Assembly (NCBI GenBank): GCA_016208115.1 | Contig: JACQYR010000072.1 | Location: forward strand, 1 to 56,677 | Direction of reading: 5' to 3' | Length of the DNA: 56,677 nucleotides | DNA from: Desulfarculus sp. | GTDB lineage: Bacteria; Desulfobacterota; Desulfarculia; Desulfarculales; Desulfarculaceae | Shown: positions 1 through 8,015 of the stretch, in pieces | Position numbering within the stretch: position 1 is the stretch's first letter | How the letters are laid out: each line of letters starts with the position of its first letter | The notes under the pieces: model-generated | Told to the model about the DNA's origin: nothing | Databases searched by the model: none | The model's input: only the letters and a program-made list of their open reading frames with translations | Made by a program: the position numbers and the translations under genes

Positions 1-67
1 CGGCGGGCCATCCATGGCCCGCATACCAATTTGCGTGCAAACTATGTGTTTGCACGCAAATTGGTAT
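1..67 (-). repeat. Edge-truncated copy A of the multi-hairpin repeat (hairpin 1 plus start of hairpin 2)
   Basis: Minus-strand reading ATACCAATTTGCGTGCAAAC-(5 nt)-GTTTGCACGCAAATTGGTAT then GCGGGCCATGGATGGCCCGCCG; same layout as copies at 46648 and 52663. Confidence 0.85.
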
Positions 68-1533
68 TACAGGATGAACTGCACCTGGCCGGCGAAGACG
101 CGGAACTGGCCCACCAGGTCAGGCGGTATCACGGCGTCCAGGCGGTTGCGGTCGCTGGCGTTGCGTTCCACCAAAAGGTCGGTCTTGAACTGGTCCAGGT
201 TCTCCACGATGCCGTTCTTCTCCATCTCGCGGAACAGGGCGATAAGCTCGTTGCGCATGTCCTTGGGCCGCACGATGGCCTGGCCCGCGCCCACGTTGGT
301 GGAGTCGTCGGCCAGCTTGTGGCGGGGGTAGCGGTTGGTCACCCGCGCCCGCACCTGGTCCTTGATGTAGGCCAGGGTGGCCATGGTGTTGATGTCCAGC
401 ATGCTGGGGTCGTCCACGCCCAGGGCGTTGGTCTGGTAGGTGGTGACATCGCGCTCGATGCGCACCAGGCCGCCGTCGTCCACCAGGTAGGTGCTGACGC
501 CGTCGTGCAGAAGGATGTTGCGCTCGCTGGTATCCAGGATGTCCGGCACGGCCGGCGGCAGGATGCCCGGCAGCACCAGGGTCTGGGTGGGGCGCGCGGG
601 GTCAATGTTCAGGTTGAAGGCCTCCACGGCCCCATACACCGCCGCCCATATTTCCACCGCCGAGGGGCTTAACCCCGCGCCCATGAGGCTGGTGTAAGGG
701 GCGTTGCGGCTGTTGCCCAGGGTGGAGAGCGTGGCCGCGCTGCCCCGTGCGGCCGTGAAGCCCAGGCCCTCCAGGTGCTTCAAGGGGTCCCAGCGCTCGG
801 CCAGCCAGGTCTCCAGGGCGGTCAGGTTGGCCGCGTCGCCGTAGGGGCTGACCACATAGTGAAAGCGCCGGTCGGCCAAGCTGGCCAGGGCCGGGTCAAG
901 GTCCGGGTTGGCGGTGCCGCCGGCCATGCCGGTGATGGCCAGGGTCAAGCCCTTGGGCAGGGCCTCGCCCTGGTAGTAGCTGTGGCGCAGGTCCAGGGAA
1001 TTGCCCACCTCGCCCTTGTGGCGGTGGGTGAGCGTCACCACGGCGGCATTGGCCACGGCGGTCACCGGCAGGCCGCCCAGGGCGTTGACAACGGCGACGG
1101 CATTGGTGGCCACCTGGGCCGGGGTGTCGCCCACGGCCACGCCCACGCGCACCCGCGTGCCGCCAATCAACAGCGACACCGTGCCGGCCGCCGTGGGCGC
1201 GCCGCCAAAGGTGAGGGTGCCGTGGGCCGCCACGCCGGCGGGGTCGTCGTCCAGGGCCACGGCCCAGGTTTCGGTGTAGCCGTTGGCGCTCTTGGCGGCG
1301 GTAAGCATATTGGCCAGCATGGAGCCGAAACCGAAGCGGCGCACGGCGTCCTTGGGCGAAACCACCAGCACCGGTTCCAGGGCCGGGGTCTCGCCGGTGG
1401 TCAAACGCTGGCCGATGATGAGCAGGCGCTGATGCAGGCCCAGCAAGCCCTGCAAGGCCCGGCTGGGGTCCACTTCCAGGTAGGTGCCGGGCGTGCGCAG
1501 GTCCAGGGGTATGGACAGGAAGCTGATGGACAT
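67..1533 (-). CDS. Phage contractile tail sheath protein (Mu gpL-like)
   Basis: 488 aa ORF, MSISFLSIPLDLRTPGTYLEVDPSRA start typical of Mu-type sheath; followed by DUF2635 and GpU-like genes. Confidence 0.88.
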   Translation of the reverse strand: MSISFLSIPLDLRTPGTYLEVDPSRALQGLLGLHQRLLIIGQRLTTGETPALEPVLVVSPKDAVRRFGFGSMLANMLTAAKSANGYTETWAVALDDDPAGVAAHGTLTFGGAPTAAGTVSLLIGGTRVRVGVAVGDTPAQVATNAVAVVNALGGLPVTAVANAAVVTLTHRHKGEVGNSLDLRHSYYQGEALPKGLTLAITGMAGGTANPDLDPALASLADRRFHYVVSPYGDAANLTALETWLAERWDPLKHLEGLGFTAARGSAATLSTLGNSRNAPYTSLMGAGLSPSAVEIWAAVYGAVEAFNLNIDPARPTQTLVLPGILPPAVPDILDTSERNILLHDGVSTYLVDDGGLVRIERDVTTYQTNALGVDDPSMLDINTMATLAYIKDQVRARVTNRYPRHKLADDSTNVGAGQAIVRPKDMRNELIALFREMEKNGIVENLDQFKTDLLVERNASDRNRLDAVIPPDLVGQFRVFAGQVQFIL

Positions 1534-1536
1534 GGC

Positions 1537-1779
1537 CTAGTCTCCTTTCCCCGCCCGGGGGCTCCCGGCCGGGGGAGCGTACGCCGCACTGACGGCCACA
1601 CCGGCCTTGGTAACATCAGCGGCCACGACATTGGCCAGGCTGACGTCACCGTCTTTCAGGCGGCGCAGCCAGTAGGTGGTCAGGGGTTTGGGGGCGCCCC
1701 CGGCGGGCAGGGGCTCCATGGTAAGGGGGTCGCGGACCAGCAGGCCCGGCTTGGGTAGCAAGATTTTCATTTCAGGCAT
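1537..1779 (-). CDS. DUF2635 family phage protein
   Basis: 80 aa, MKILLPKPGLLVRDPLTMEPLPAGG motif, next to sheath gene. Confidence 0.8.
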   Translation of the reverse strand: MPEMKILLPKPGLLVRDPLTMEPLPAGGAPKPLTTYWLRRLKDGDVSLANVVAADVTKAGVAVSAAYAPPAGSPRAGKGD

Positions 1780-2381
1780 CAGGGTTCCTCCGGGCCTGGC
1801 AGATGAACATCATCCGCCGTTTCTTTGGCCCCGTCCGGCGGGGCCAAATCGTAGTCGGCGTGGAAGAGCAGGAAGTCGTCTATGCTGCCGGCTTGCTCCC
1901 GGCTGGGCATGGCGTATTCGATCTCGAAGTCAAGCCATAGCCAGCCGAAGGGCCGCGCGCCGTCGGCGTCGCGGGTCTTCTCGGTGGCGCTGTAGCGCGA
2001 ATCCTGCGCCAGGCCGTTTTGGTAGGGGTCGGCCAACACCACGCGCTCCACGGCCAGGGCCAGCACGTCCAAAAGCAGGTCCAGGTCCTCGGCGCTGTCC
2101 GCCTCCACCTGGGCCTCCACGGTCAAAGTCAGCACCCGCTTGTCCACGTCCTGGTAGTACTCGCCGTCGGAACGTTCCTTGTCGTCATAGACCAAAAGCG
2201 CGGGCAGCAGCTCCACGTGGCTGGGCAGAACGCGGCCGGGGTAGACACGCGCCCCGGCCGGGGTGGCATACAGCGTTTCGCCGTTAACAACCCCGCTGGC
2301 TTTCAGGCGTTCCACGATGGCTTGGCGAATCAGGGTGCGCGGGTGGGTTTCGCTCATGGGCTCACCTTGTGCAGAGGGCAA
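1779..2381 (-). CDS. Phage tail terminator-like protein (GpU/Mu gp37-like)
   Basis: 200 aa ORF in tail cluster. Confidence 0.6.
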   Translation of the reverse strand: MPSAQGEPMSETHPRTLIRQAIVERLKASGVVNGETLYATPAGARVYPGRVLPSHVELLPALLVYDDKERSDGEYYQDVDKRVLTLTVEAQVEADSAEDLDLLLDVLALAVERVVLADPYQNGLAQDSRYSATEKTRDADGARPFGWLWLDFEIEYAMPSREQAGSIDDFLLFHADYDLAPPDGAKETADDVHLPGPEEP

Positions 2382-2718
2382 AGCACCTGCCCGCCGCCCA
2401 ATTCATGCAGGTCGGCTATCTTGAAACGCCCGGCGGGCAACTCGATCACCCCGCCGCGCGCCGGCCCGCCTTCGGGGAAGTGCGGCCGCAGCACCCTTAC
2501 CGCCGGCGCGGTGCTGGTGATGGCCACGCCGGCGCGGGTCTCTTTCACGAACTGGTGAACCTCGTGCCAGATGGCCAGGGCTTCGGGCGCCAGCGAAGCC
2601 GGCTCCGGGGACTCCGGCGGGCCAGCGAAGCCTGCTCCGGGGACTCCGGCGGGTAATAGACAAAAGGCACCCCCAGCCGCCGCACCACGGCGGCGGCGCA
2701 GATGGCCGCGTAGTCAGG
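2354..2718 (-). pseudogene. Phage head-tail joining-like protein, frameshifted by a 32-bp tandem duplication
   Basis: N-terminal frame MPDYAAICAAAVVRRLGVPFVYYPPESPE and C-terminal frame PASLAPEALAIWHEVHQFVKETRAGVA... join if one 32-bp unit (2589-2620 / 2621-2652) is removed. Confidence 0.7.
2589..2652. repeat. 32-bp tandem duplication, one mismatch
   Basis: GCCAGCGAAGCC[G/T]GCTCCGGGGACTCCGGCGG twice. Confidence 0.95.
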
Positions 2719-2735
2719 CATGGGTTTGCCTCTCA

Positions 2736-2749
2736 TTCGGCGCGCCGAA
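2736..2749. promoter_or_regulatory. Palindrome TTCGGCGCGCCGAA, candidate parS-like site 1
   Basis: Perfect 14-bp palindrome; prophage encodes ParA/ParB. Confidence 0.4.
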
Positions 2750-2777
2750 CGGCTGGGCCTTGTTGTTGGATTTCGTG

Positions 2778-2799
2778 GGGGCGGGGTTTATCCCCGCCC
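2778..2799. repeat. GGGCGGGGTTTATCCCCGCCC hairpin repeat
   Basis: Same inverted repeat occurs at 47193-47213 and 47352-47373. Confidence 0.7.
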
Positions 2800-2878
2800 G
2801 CAATTGGCAACGGATGAAACCCCGGGAGAGGATAAACCCCTCCCCTACATCAAGACAGGAGACCCAAACGCCTGGTCA

Positions 2879-2894
2879 GTTCGGCGCGCCGAAC
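2879..2894. promoter_or_regulatory. Palindrome GTTCGGCGCGCCGAAC, candidate parS-like site 2
   Basis: Perfect 16-bp palindrome. Confidence 0.4.
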
Positions 2895-2925
2895 GGCACC
2901 CGCCCTAACCCTTGTTGTGCGAGCT

Positions 2926-3948
2926 CTACTTGGTGCCCTTGACCAGCACGCTGGGGCGCAGGCAGATGGGCAGGACGTTGGACTGGGTGTGGATGCCCAC
3001 CCAACGTTGCAGTTCCAAATCGTAGTAGAGCTTGCTGTACATGGGCAGGCCCTCGGTGTTCACCGTTTCCAGGAAGTCAGCCGGGGCCACGTAGGTGGCG
3101 AAGGTATCGTGCGTGCCCATGGGGAAGAAGCGGGCGGTGCCGGCCGGGATGAACTCATGGGTGTTGCCCTGGGCGTCCTTGGCGTTGCCGGGGTAGACCT
3201 CGAAGAAGACATCCTGGTGCAAGACACCCCGGCTCATGTTGCTGCGCAGGGGGTTGTTGGCCGCCTGGTAATTCAGATAAGCCTGGCGGATGGAGGCGTG
3301 CCCCACGAGGTTGTCGAAGAAGTCGGCCGCGCAGAGGCAGTGCACATACTCGCAGATGTCGCTGAGCAGGACCGCGTCAATGTACCGCTGCACCTCGCGG
3401 ATTTTGGCATCAACGTTGGTGCCCTCGACGTCCAGGGCGAAGTCCACCACCTTCTCGGCGACGCCAAACTCGCCGAAGATGTTCAGGATGGTGGCGCCGC
3501 TGGCGTCCAGCACAAGGCCCTTGAGCGCGCCGTTGGCCAAGAACTCCCTGGTTAGGAAGTGCTTGGGGGCCATCTCCTGCTGCTTGCGGGCTACCAACTG
3601 GGCCTGGGTGATGGCCTGGTTGCTGGTGCCGAAGGCGCGCACCCGTTCCAGGTCCTCGGCCGTGATCTTGTCGTCCAGCGGGAAGTGAGGGATACGGAAG
3701 TAGCGCATCTGGCCCTTGCCGCTCTGGTGCTGGTTGGTCGGGCCGCCGCGCGGCTGCTGGGGGATGATGTTCAGCACACCGTTATTGATCTCCACCGCCA
3801 CCAGCGCGGCGGTGACCGGTTTGTTGGGGAAGAGGCCCAACTGGTTCAGCCGGCCATAGGTGTTGGGGATCATGCTGATGGACTGGGTGAGCGGCACGAG
3901 GCCGAAGGCGTCGTTGTTCACCATGTCGAGTATGAGGTTGTCAGGCAT
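2926..3948 (-). CDS. Major capsid protein (lambda gpE family)
   Basis: 340 aa, MPDNLILDMVNNDAFGLVPLTQSIS... characteristic of gpE family. Confidence 0.9.
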   Translation of the reverse strand: MPDNLILDMVNNDAFGLVPLTQSISMIPNTYGRLNQLGLFPNKPVTAALVAVEINNGVLNIIPQQPRGGPTNQHQSGKGQMRYFRIPHFPLDDKITAEDLERVRAFGTSNQAITQAQLVARKQQEMAPKHFLTREFLANGALKGLVLDASGATILNIFGEFGVAEKVVDFALDVEGTNVDAKIREVQRYIDAVLLSDICEYVHCLCAADFFDNLVGHASIRQAYLNYQAANNPLRSNMSRGVLHQDVFFEVYPGNAKDAQGNTHEFIPAGTARFFPMGTHDTFATYVAPADFLETVNTEGLPMYSKLYYDLELQRWVGIHTQSNVLPICLRPSVLVKGTK

Positions 3949-3951
3949 GGG

Positions 3952-4626
3952 CTAGGCCTCCTCCCGTGTGATGATGCCCAGGGCCTTGAGCTGGGCCAGG
4001 GCGGCGGTTTTCTGGTCGCTGGTGGCCCCGGCCGGCCAGGCCAGCTTGCTGGGCGCTATCACTGCGTCGCGCACGATGGCCACGCCGGTGGCGTCCACGC
4101 CGTCGGGCGCGGTCACCTTGGCGATCAACACGCCGGCGGCCTGCTGGCTGCCGTCCGTGGCCGCGAAGTCCACGGCCTTGGCCTTGCCGGCGCCACCGGC
4201 CACGGTCACCGTGAACTTGTCGCCCACCGCGAAGTCCGGCGCGCCGTCGCTGACGGTCAGGTTGATGTGGTCACCCACGTAGGCCTGGCCCACGGTGAGA
4301 TCATTGCCCAGGCGGATGCCGTCCGGGTCCACTACCTTGAACACGCCGCCGCCCGCCGCCGCCGTGATGCAGGTCAGGGTATAGGCGCCCAGCTTGGCCT
4401 TGGCGCCCAGGGTCACCGCGCCGGCGGCGCCGCCCCCGGTGTTGCCCGCCACGGCGGCGGCCGTGGCCGCGCCCTTGGTGATGCGCCCCAGCACGCTGCC
4501 GATCTCCAGCACGCGGGCTTGGCCGGCCCCCGCCAGGACGGTCACGGCCTCGCGGCTGTAGCGCCCCTGGGCCTCTTGCTTGACGATGTCCCCCAGGTGG
4601 TTGCCTTCGGTTGCCATGAGCGGCAT
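3952..4626 (-). CDS. Head decoration protein (lambda gpD family)
   Basis: 224 aa, directly upstream of capsid gene; EAQGRYSREAVTVLAGAGQARVLEIGSVLG. Confidence 0.75.
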   Translation of the reverse strand: MPLMATEGNHLGDIVKQEAQGRYSREAVTVLAGAGQARVLEIGSVLGRITKGAATAAAVAGNTGGGAAGAVTLGAKAKLGAYTLTCITAAAGGGVFKVVDPDGIRLGNDLTVGQAYVGDHINLTVSDGAPDFAVGDKFTVTVAGGAGKAKAVDFAATDGSQQAAGVLIAKVTAPDGVDATGVAIVRDAVIAPSKLAWPAGATSDQKTAALAQLKALGIITREEA

Positions 4627-4630
4627 GTGG

Positions 4631-6040
4631 TCACGCTCCCTTCTGGCCGGGGGTGATACCCAGCCGGTTGGCCATGACGGCGGTCATCAGGGCGCCCGCC
4701 GGGGCCTGGCCCCGGGGCGCGTCCGGCCCCACGCCGGGCTCGGGGATGCCGGCCATGGCCATGGCCAGGGGGTTGGGGCTCTGCTTGCTGGCCTTGGCCA
4801 GCACCCGGGCGGCGGCCTCGGCGTCCAGGTCGGACTCCAAGGCCAGGCCCAGGGCCACCGCCTCGCGGCCCTTGGCTTCGGGGTGATTCAGGATGGCCGC
4901 CAGGCGCGCCCGCTCGGCGCTGGCGCCGGCCTTCAGGCCCTCGGCCCTGGCCGCGTCCAAGGATGGGGCCTGCGCGGCGGGTTGGTCGCTGGCCGGCTGG
5001 GCCTGGGCCGTGCCGGCCGCCTGCTTGTCCTCGTCTGCCATAACGATTGCTCCCTTTTGGGGTTGGTGGTTGCGAGTGACGGCCGGTGTGGCCAGCCTGC
5101 CCGTGGATTGACTCTGCATGCTCTCGGCCAGCAGGGCGGCGGCCTTGGCCGCCAAGGTCTGCCCGGGGCCGGGGGCCTCCAGGATGGCATCGGCCAATCC
5201 GGCCTCCACGGCCGCCGGGCCGAACAACAGCCCGGCCTCGGTGCCGCGCACGGCTTCGGCGCTGATGCCCCGATTGCGGGCCACCAGGGCCACGAACTGC
5301 TCGCCCAGGCGGGCCGTCTCGGCCTGCGCCCAGGCCAGGGCCTCCGGGCTTATGGGGAAGTGGGGGTTGAAGTCGTTCTTGCGCGCCCCGTACTGGATTA
5401 CCGTGTATTGCAGGCCCAGGGCCTTGTCCTGGCGGGACATGTCCATGGCCTGCCAGATGACGCCCACCGAGCCCACTTGCCCGGCTTCGGTCAGCAGCAC
5501 CCGGCTGGCGGCGCAGGCCAGCGCGTAGGCCGCCGAGCAGGCGCTTTCGTCCACCAGCGCCCAGGTGGGCTTGGCCGCCCGCGAGTTGTAGATTTTGTCG
5601 GCCAGGATGAAACAGCCGGCGGCCTCGCCGCCCGGGCTGGCCCACACGGTCAGGATGCCCCGCACGCGGGGGTCGGCCTGGGCCGCGTCCAGGCGGCGCT
5701 CTATGTCCTCGTAGGACATCAAGCCCGAATCGGCGTCCACCCAGGAGGCGCGGTGCACCAGTTCACCGGTCACCGTGATTACCGCGATGCCCTCCGGGGT
5801 GATGTCGCCGTGCCAATCCTTGAAAGGCCTTTCGACCTCCATCTCGACGCCAAGGGTCGAGGCCTTTTCCTCGGGGGCCTGGGTGCGTTCCTCCAATTTG
5901 GCCAGGCGCCCCCCGGCCGTTACCTCCGGGGCCTGCCCCTGCATGCGCCCCAGCAAATAGCTGGTAATGGGCAGCAGATGGCTGGGCTCGATCAACAGCG
6001 GCCGGTTGAAGACCTGGGCCGCGATGCGCGCGTATTTCAT
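4631..6040 (-). CDS. Prophage S49 (ClpP-like) capsid maturation protease with scaffold-like C-terminus (lambda gpC/Nu3-like)
   Basis: 469 aa; TGELVHRASWVDADSGLMSYEDIERRLDAAQADPRVRGILTVWASPGGEAAG and ESACSAAYALACAASRV. Confidence 0.88.
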   Translation of the reverse strand: MKYARIAAQVFNRPLLIEPSHLLPITSYLLGRMQGQAPEVTAGGRLAKLEERTQAPEEKASTLGVEMEVERPFKDWHGDITPEGIAVITVTGELVHRASWVDADSGLMSYEDIERRLDAAQADPRVRGILTVWASPGGEAAGCFILADKIYNSRAAKPTWALVDESACSAAYALACAASRVLLTEAGQVGSVGVIWQAMDMSRQDKALGLQYTVIQYGARKNDFNPHFPISPEALAWAQAETARLGEQFVALVARNRGISAEAVRGTEAGLLFGPAAVEAGLADAILEAPGPGQTLAAKAAALLAESMQSQSTGRLATPAVTRNHQPQKGAIVMADEDKQAAGTAQAQPASDQPAAQAPSLDAARAEGLKAGASAERARLAAILNHPEAKGREAVALGLALESDLDAEAAARVLAKASKQSPNPLAMAMAGIPEPGVGPDAPRGQAPAGALMTAVMANRLGITPGQKGA

Positions 6041-6049
6041 GGCTGGCTC

Positions 6050-7738
6050 CTACTCGCCGTCGCTGTTGACCGTGCCGTCGCTGGCGTCGCCCGTGGTGGC
6101 GTCGGCGTTGTCGCCACTGGGGGCGCCGTTGCCGGTCAGCCAGGCGTTGTCGGGGATGGGCGCCAAGCCTGCCTCGGCTAGCAACCGTTGCTCGTACTGG
6201 CGCTGCTCCACCACCTCTTCCAGCACCAAGCCGCGCTTGGCCAGTTCATCCTCCAGGGTGGAGCGGTGGCCGGCCAGGCGCAGGGCCGCGCCTTGTTCCT
6301 CCTTCACCGGGTCTATGGAGCCCCGGCCGGCGCCGATCCACTTGGCGCGGCAATAGGCCTGGCGGTTCTCGTAGAACCCGGGCGCCTCCACCTCACCGCT
6401 GTTGACCGCTTCTTCCAGCCAGCACTCGTAGGCCGGTTGCGCCCAATCGCTGGCCAGCCATTCCCGCCGGCCCAGGAAATACCGCCAAGCCTCCAACAGG
6501 GCCGCGCGGGCGCTGCTGTAGTTGCTGCGTTGGAAGTTCTTCAAGAGCAGCTCGGGCGGCAGGTTGTAGCCCGTGCCTATCAGGCCGTATAAGGCCTCCA
6601 TCATGGGCGCGAAGGTGCCGCCCGGCCGGCCCGGTATGTGGCTTCTGGCCTGCTCGCCCGGTTGCAATGCGTAGATGCCGCCGGCCCGCAGGGCGGCGCG
6701 GGCAGCCTTGGTGCGGGCGTCCAGCAGGTCCAGGAGATTGGCGTCGCTGGTGCCGAAAAGCTCCATCAGGCCTTCTTGGCCCAGGGGCGTTTCGATAAAG
6801 AGCGCGATCATGGCGTTGACGATGGCCGATTGCAGCTCGGTCTGCATGAACTTGTCGAGCATGCGGAACTGCGGCATGATGGCGCTGGCGATGGGCACGC
6901 CCCGGTTCTGGCCGGCTCTAGCCTTATCGCGCACGTGGATAACCCGGCGCCGGCCCCAGGGGGTGCGCGCGGGTATGCGTTCCCACTGGCCGCTCAGCGA
7001 GCCGGAGCTGTCGAACATCACCGAGCCGTTCGCGCCGGTGGCCCGTCGGCGGTCCCACATGGCCCCCAGGCCCCAGCCGCCGCTTAAGCTGTCGTCGCCG
7101 GGGTGGGCCTTGCGAATGTGGTAAGCCACGGCCGCGCCGTAGGCGTCTATCTCGATGCCGCCACGCAGCCAGTCGCTGTCCGGCTGTCCGTCGGGATTGC
7201 TAAGGCGGTCGGCCTCGATCACCTGGAAGCAGGTAGCGTACTTGGGGTTGCGCCCTGGCAGCCACCGCACTATTACCAAGGCCTCGCCATTGCCCAGGGC
7301 GCCCCGAAGAACCTGGTTGGTCTGGCCGGCAAAGGCCAAATCCTGGGCCGCGTCGCAATAGATGCTCTCGGCAAAGTCCTGCCACTTGGCGGCGGTGCTT
7401 AAGCGCCAATCAATGGCCCACTCGTGGTCCTGACCCAACAGGCGGTAGTTGGGCTGGGGCACGCAGCGCAGGCCCTTGGGGCCTACGATGTTATCCACCA
7501 GGGTCTGGCTGGCCCCGTGGGCTATGGGGTGGTTGCGCTCCATGTCGCGGGAGCGCCGGCGCATGATGTCCAATTCGGGCAACAGATCGGCGTCGGCCGA
7601 GCCGCCGCGCGGCACCCAGGTGGCCATCTCCGGGCGCAACAGGTCCGCCGCCGCGTAGGCCCGCGCGCTGGGGCGATAGGGCTGCCCCGTGGCGTCCAGG
7701 ATCAAGCCCACGGGCTGATTGGTGCGAACGGGCAGCAT
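6050..7738 (-). CDS. Phage portal protein (lambda gpB family)
   Basis: 562 aa; DLLPELDIMRRRSRDMERNHPIAHGASQTLVDNIVG. Confidence 0.9.
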   Translation of the reverse strand: MLPVRTNQPVGLILDATGQPYRPSARAYAAADLLRPEMATWVPRGGSADADLLPELDIMRRRSRDMERNHPIAHGASQTLVDNIVGPKGLRCVPQPNYRLLGQDHEWAIDWRLSTAAKWQDFAESIYCDAAQDLAFAGQTNQVLRGALGNGEALVIVRWLPGRNPKYATCFQVIEADRLSNPDGQPDSDWLRGGIEIDAYGAAVAYHIRKAHPGDDSLSGGWGLGAMWDRRRATGANGSVMFDSSGSLSGQWERIPARTPWGRRRVIHVRDKARAGQNRGVPIASAIMPQFRMLDKFMQTELQSAIVNAMIALFIETPLGQEGLMELFGTSDANLLDLLDARTKAARAALRAGGIYALQPGEQARSHIPGRPGGTFAPMMEALYGLIGTGYNLPPELLLKNFQRSNYSSARAALLEAWRYFLGRREWLASDWAQPAYECWLEEAVNSGEVEAPGFYENRQAYCRAKWIGAGRGSIDPVKEEQGAALRLAGHRSTLEDELAKRGLVLEEVVEQRQYEQRLLAEAGLAPIPDNAWLTGNGAPSGDNADATTGDASDGTVNSDGE

Positions 7739-7968
7739 CAGAAATAAATCTCCAGGCGGCGGCAGCCGCCCCGGCCTAGGCCCTGGGCCGTGGCTATCTG
7801 GCGTTCCAGGTCGGTGATGTAGGCGCGCAGATCGGCCACGCTGGTGCGGCTGAACGTAACCTGGGTATCGCCGCTACCCACCGAGGCCTCCAGGGCACCG
7901 GTCAGCAAGCGGTGGTATGCCGCCTGGGCTTCCCCCAAGCGGGCCTGCAATTCGCTACGCTCGGGCAT
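7738..7968 (-). CDS. GpW-like head-tail joining protein
   Basis: 76 aa from MPERSELQARLGEAQAAYHRLLTG; lies in the 3' part of the long ORF 7738..9954 only because of the terminase frameshift. Confidence 0.7.
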   Translation of the reverse strand: MPERSELQARLGEAQAAYHRLLTGALEASVGSGDTQVTFSRTSVADLRAYITDLERQIATAQGLGRGGCRRLEIYF

Positions 7969-8015
7969 TAGTGCCACCTCAAAGCCAACAAAGTTTGTCG
8001 CGGCCTGGGCCGCTG

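Noticed and set aside
775-1758. 327-aa plus-strand ORF (and similar long plus-strand ORFs at 4580-6181, 8326-9948, 26060-27478, 30694-32001, 49289-50815)
   Set aside because: Antisense to well-supported genes; G/A/H/Q-rich composition is typical of the complementary frame in GC-rich coding DNA
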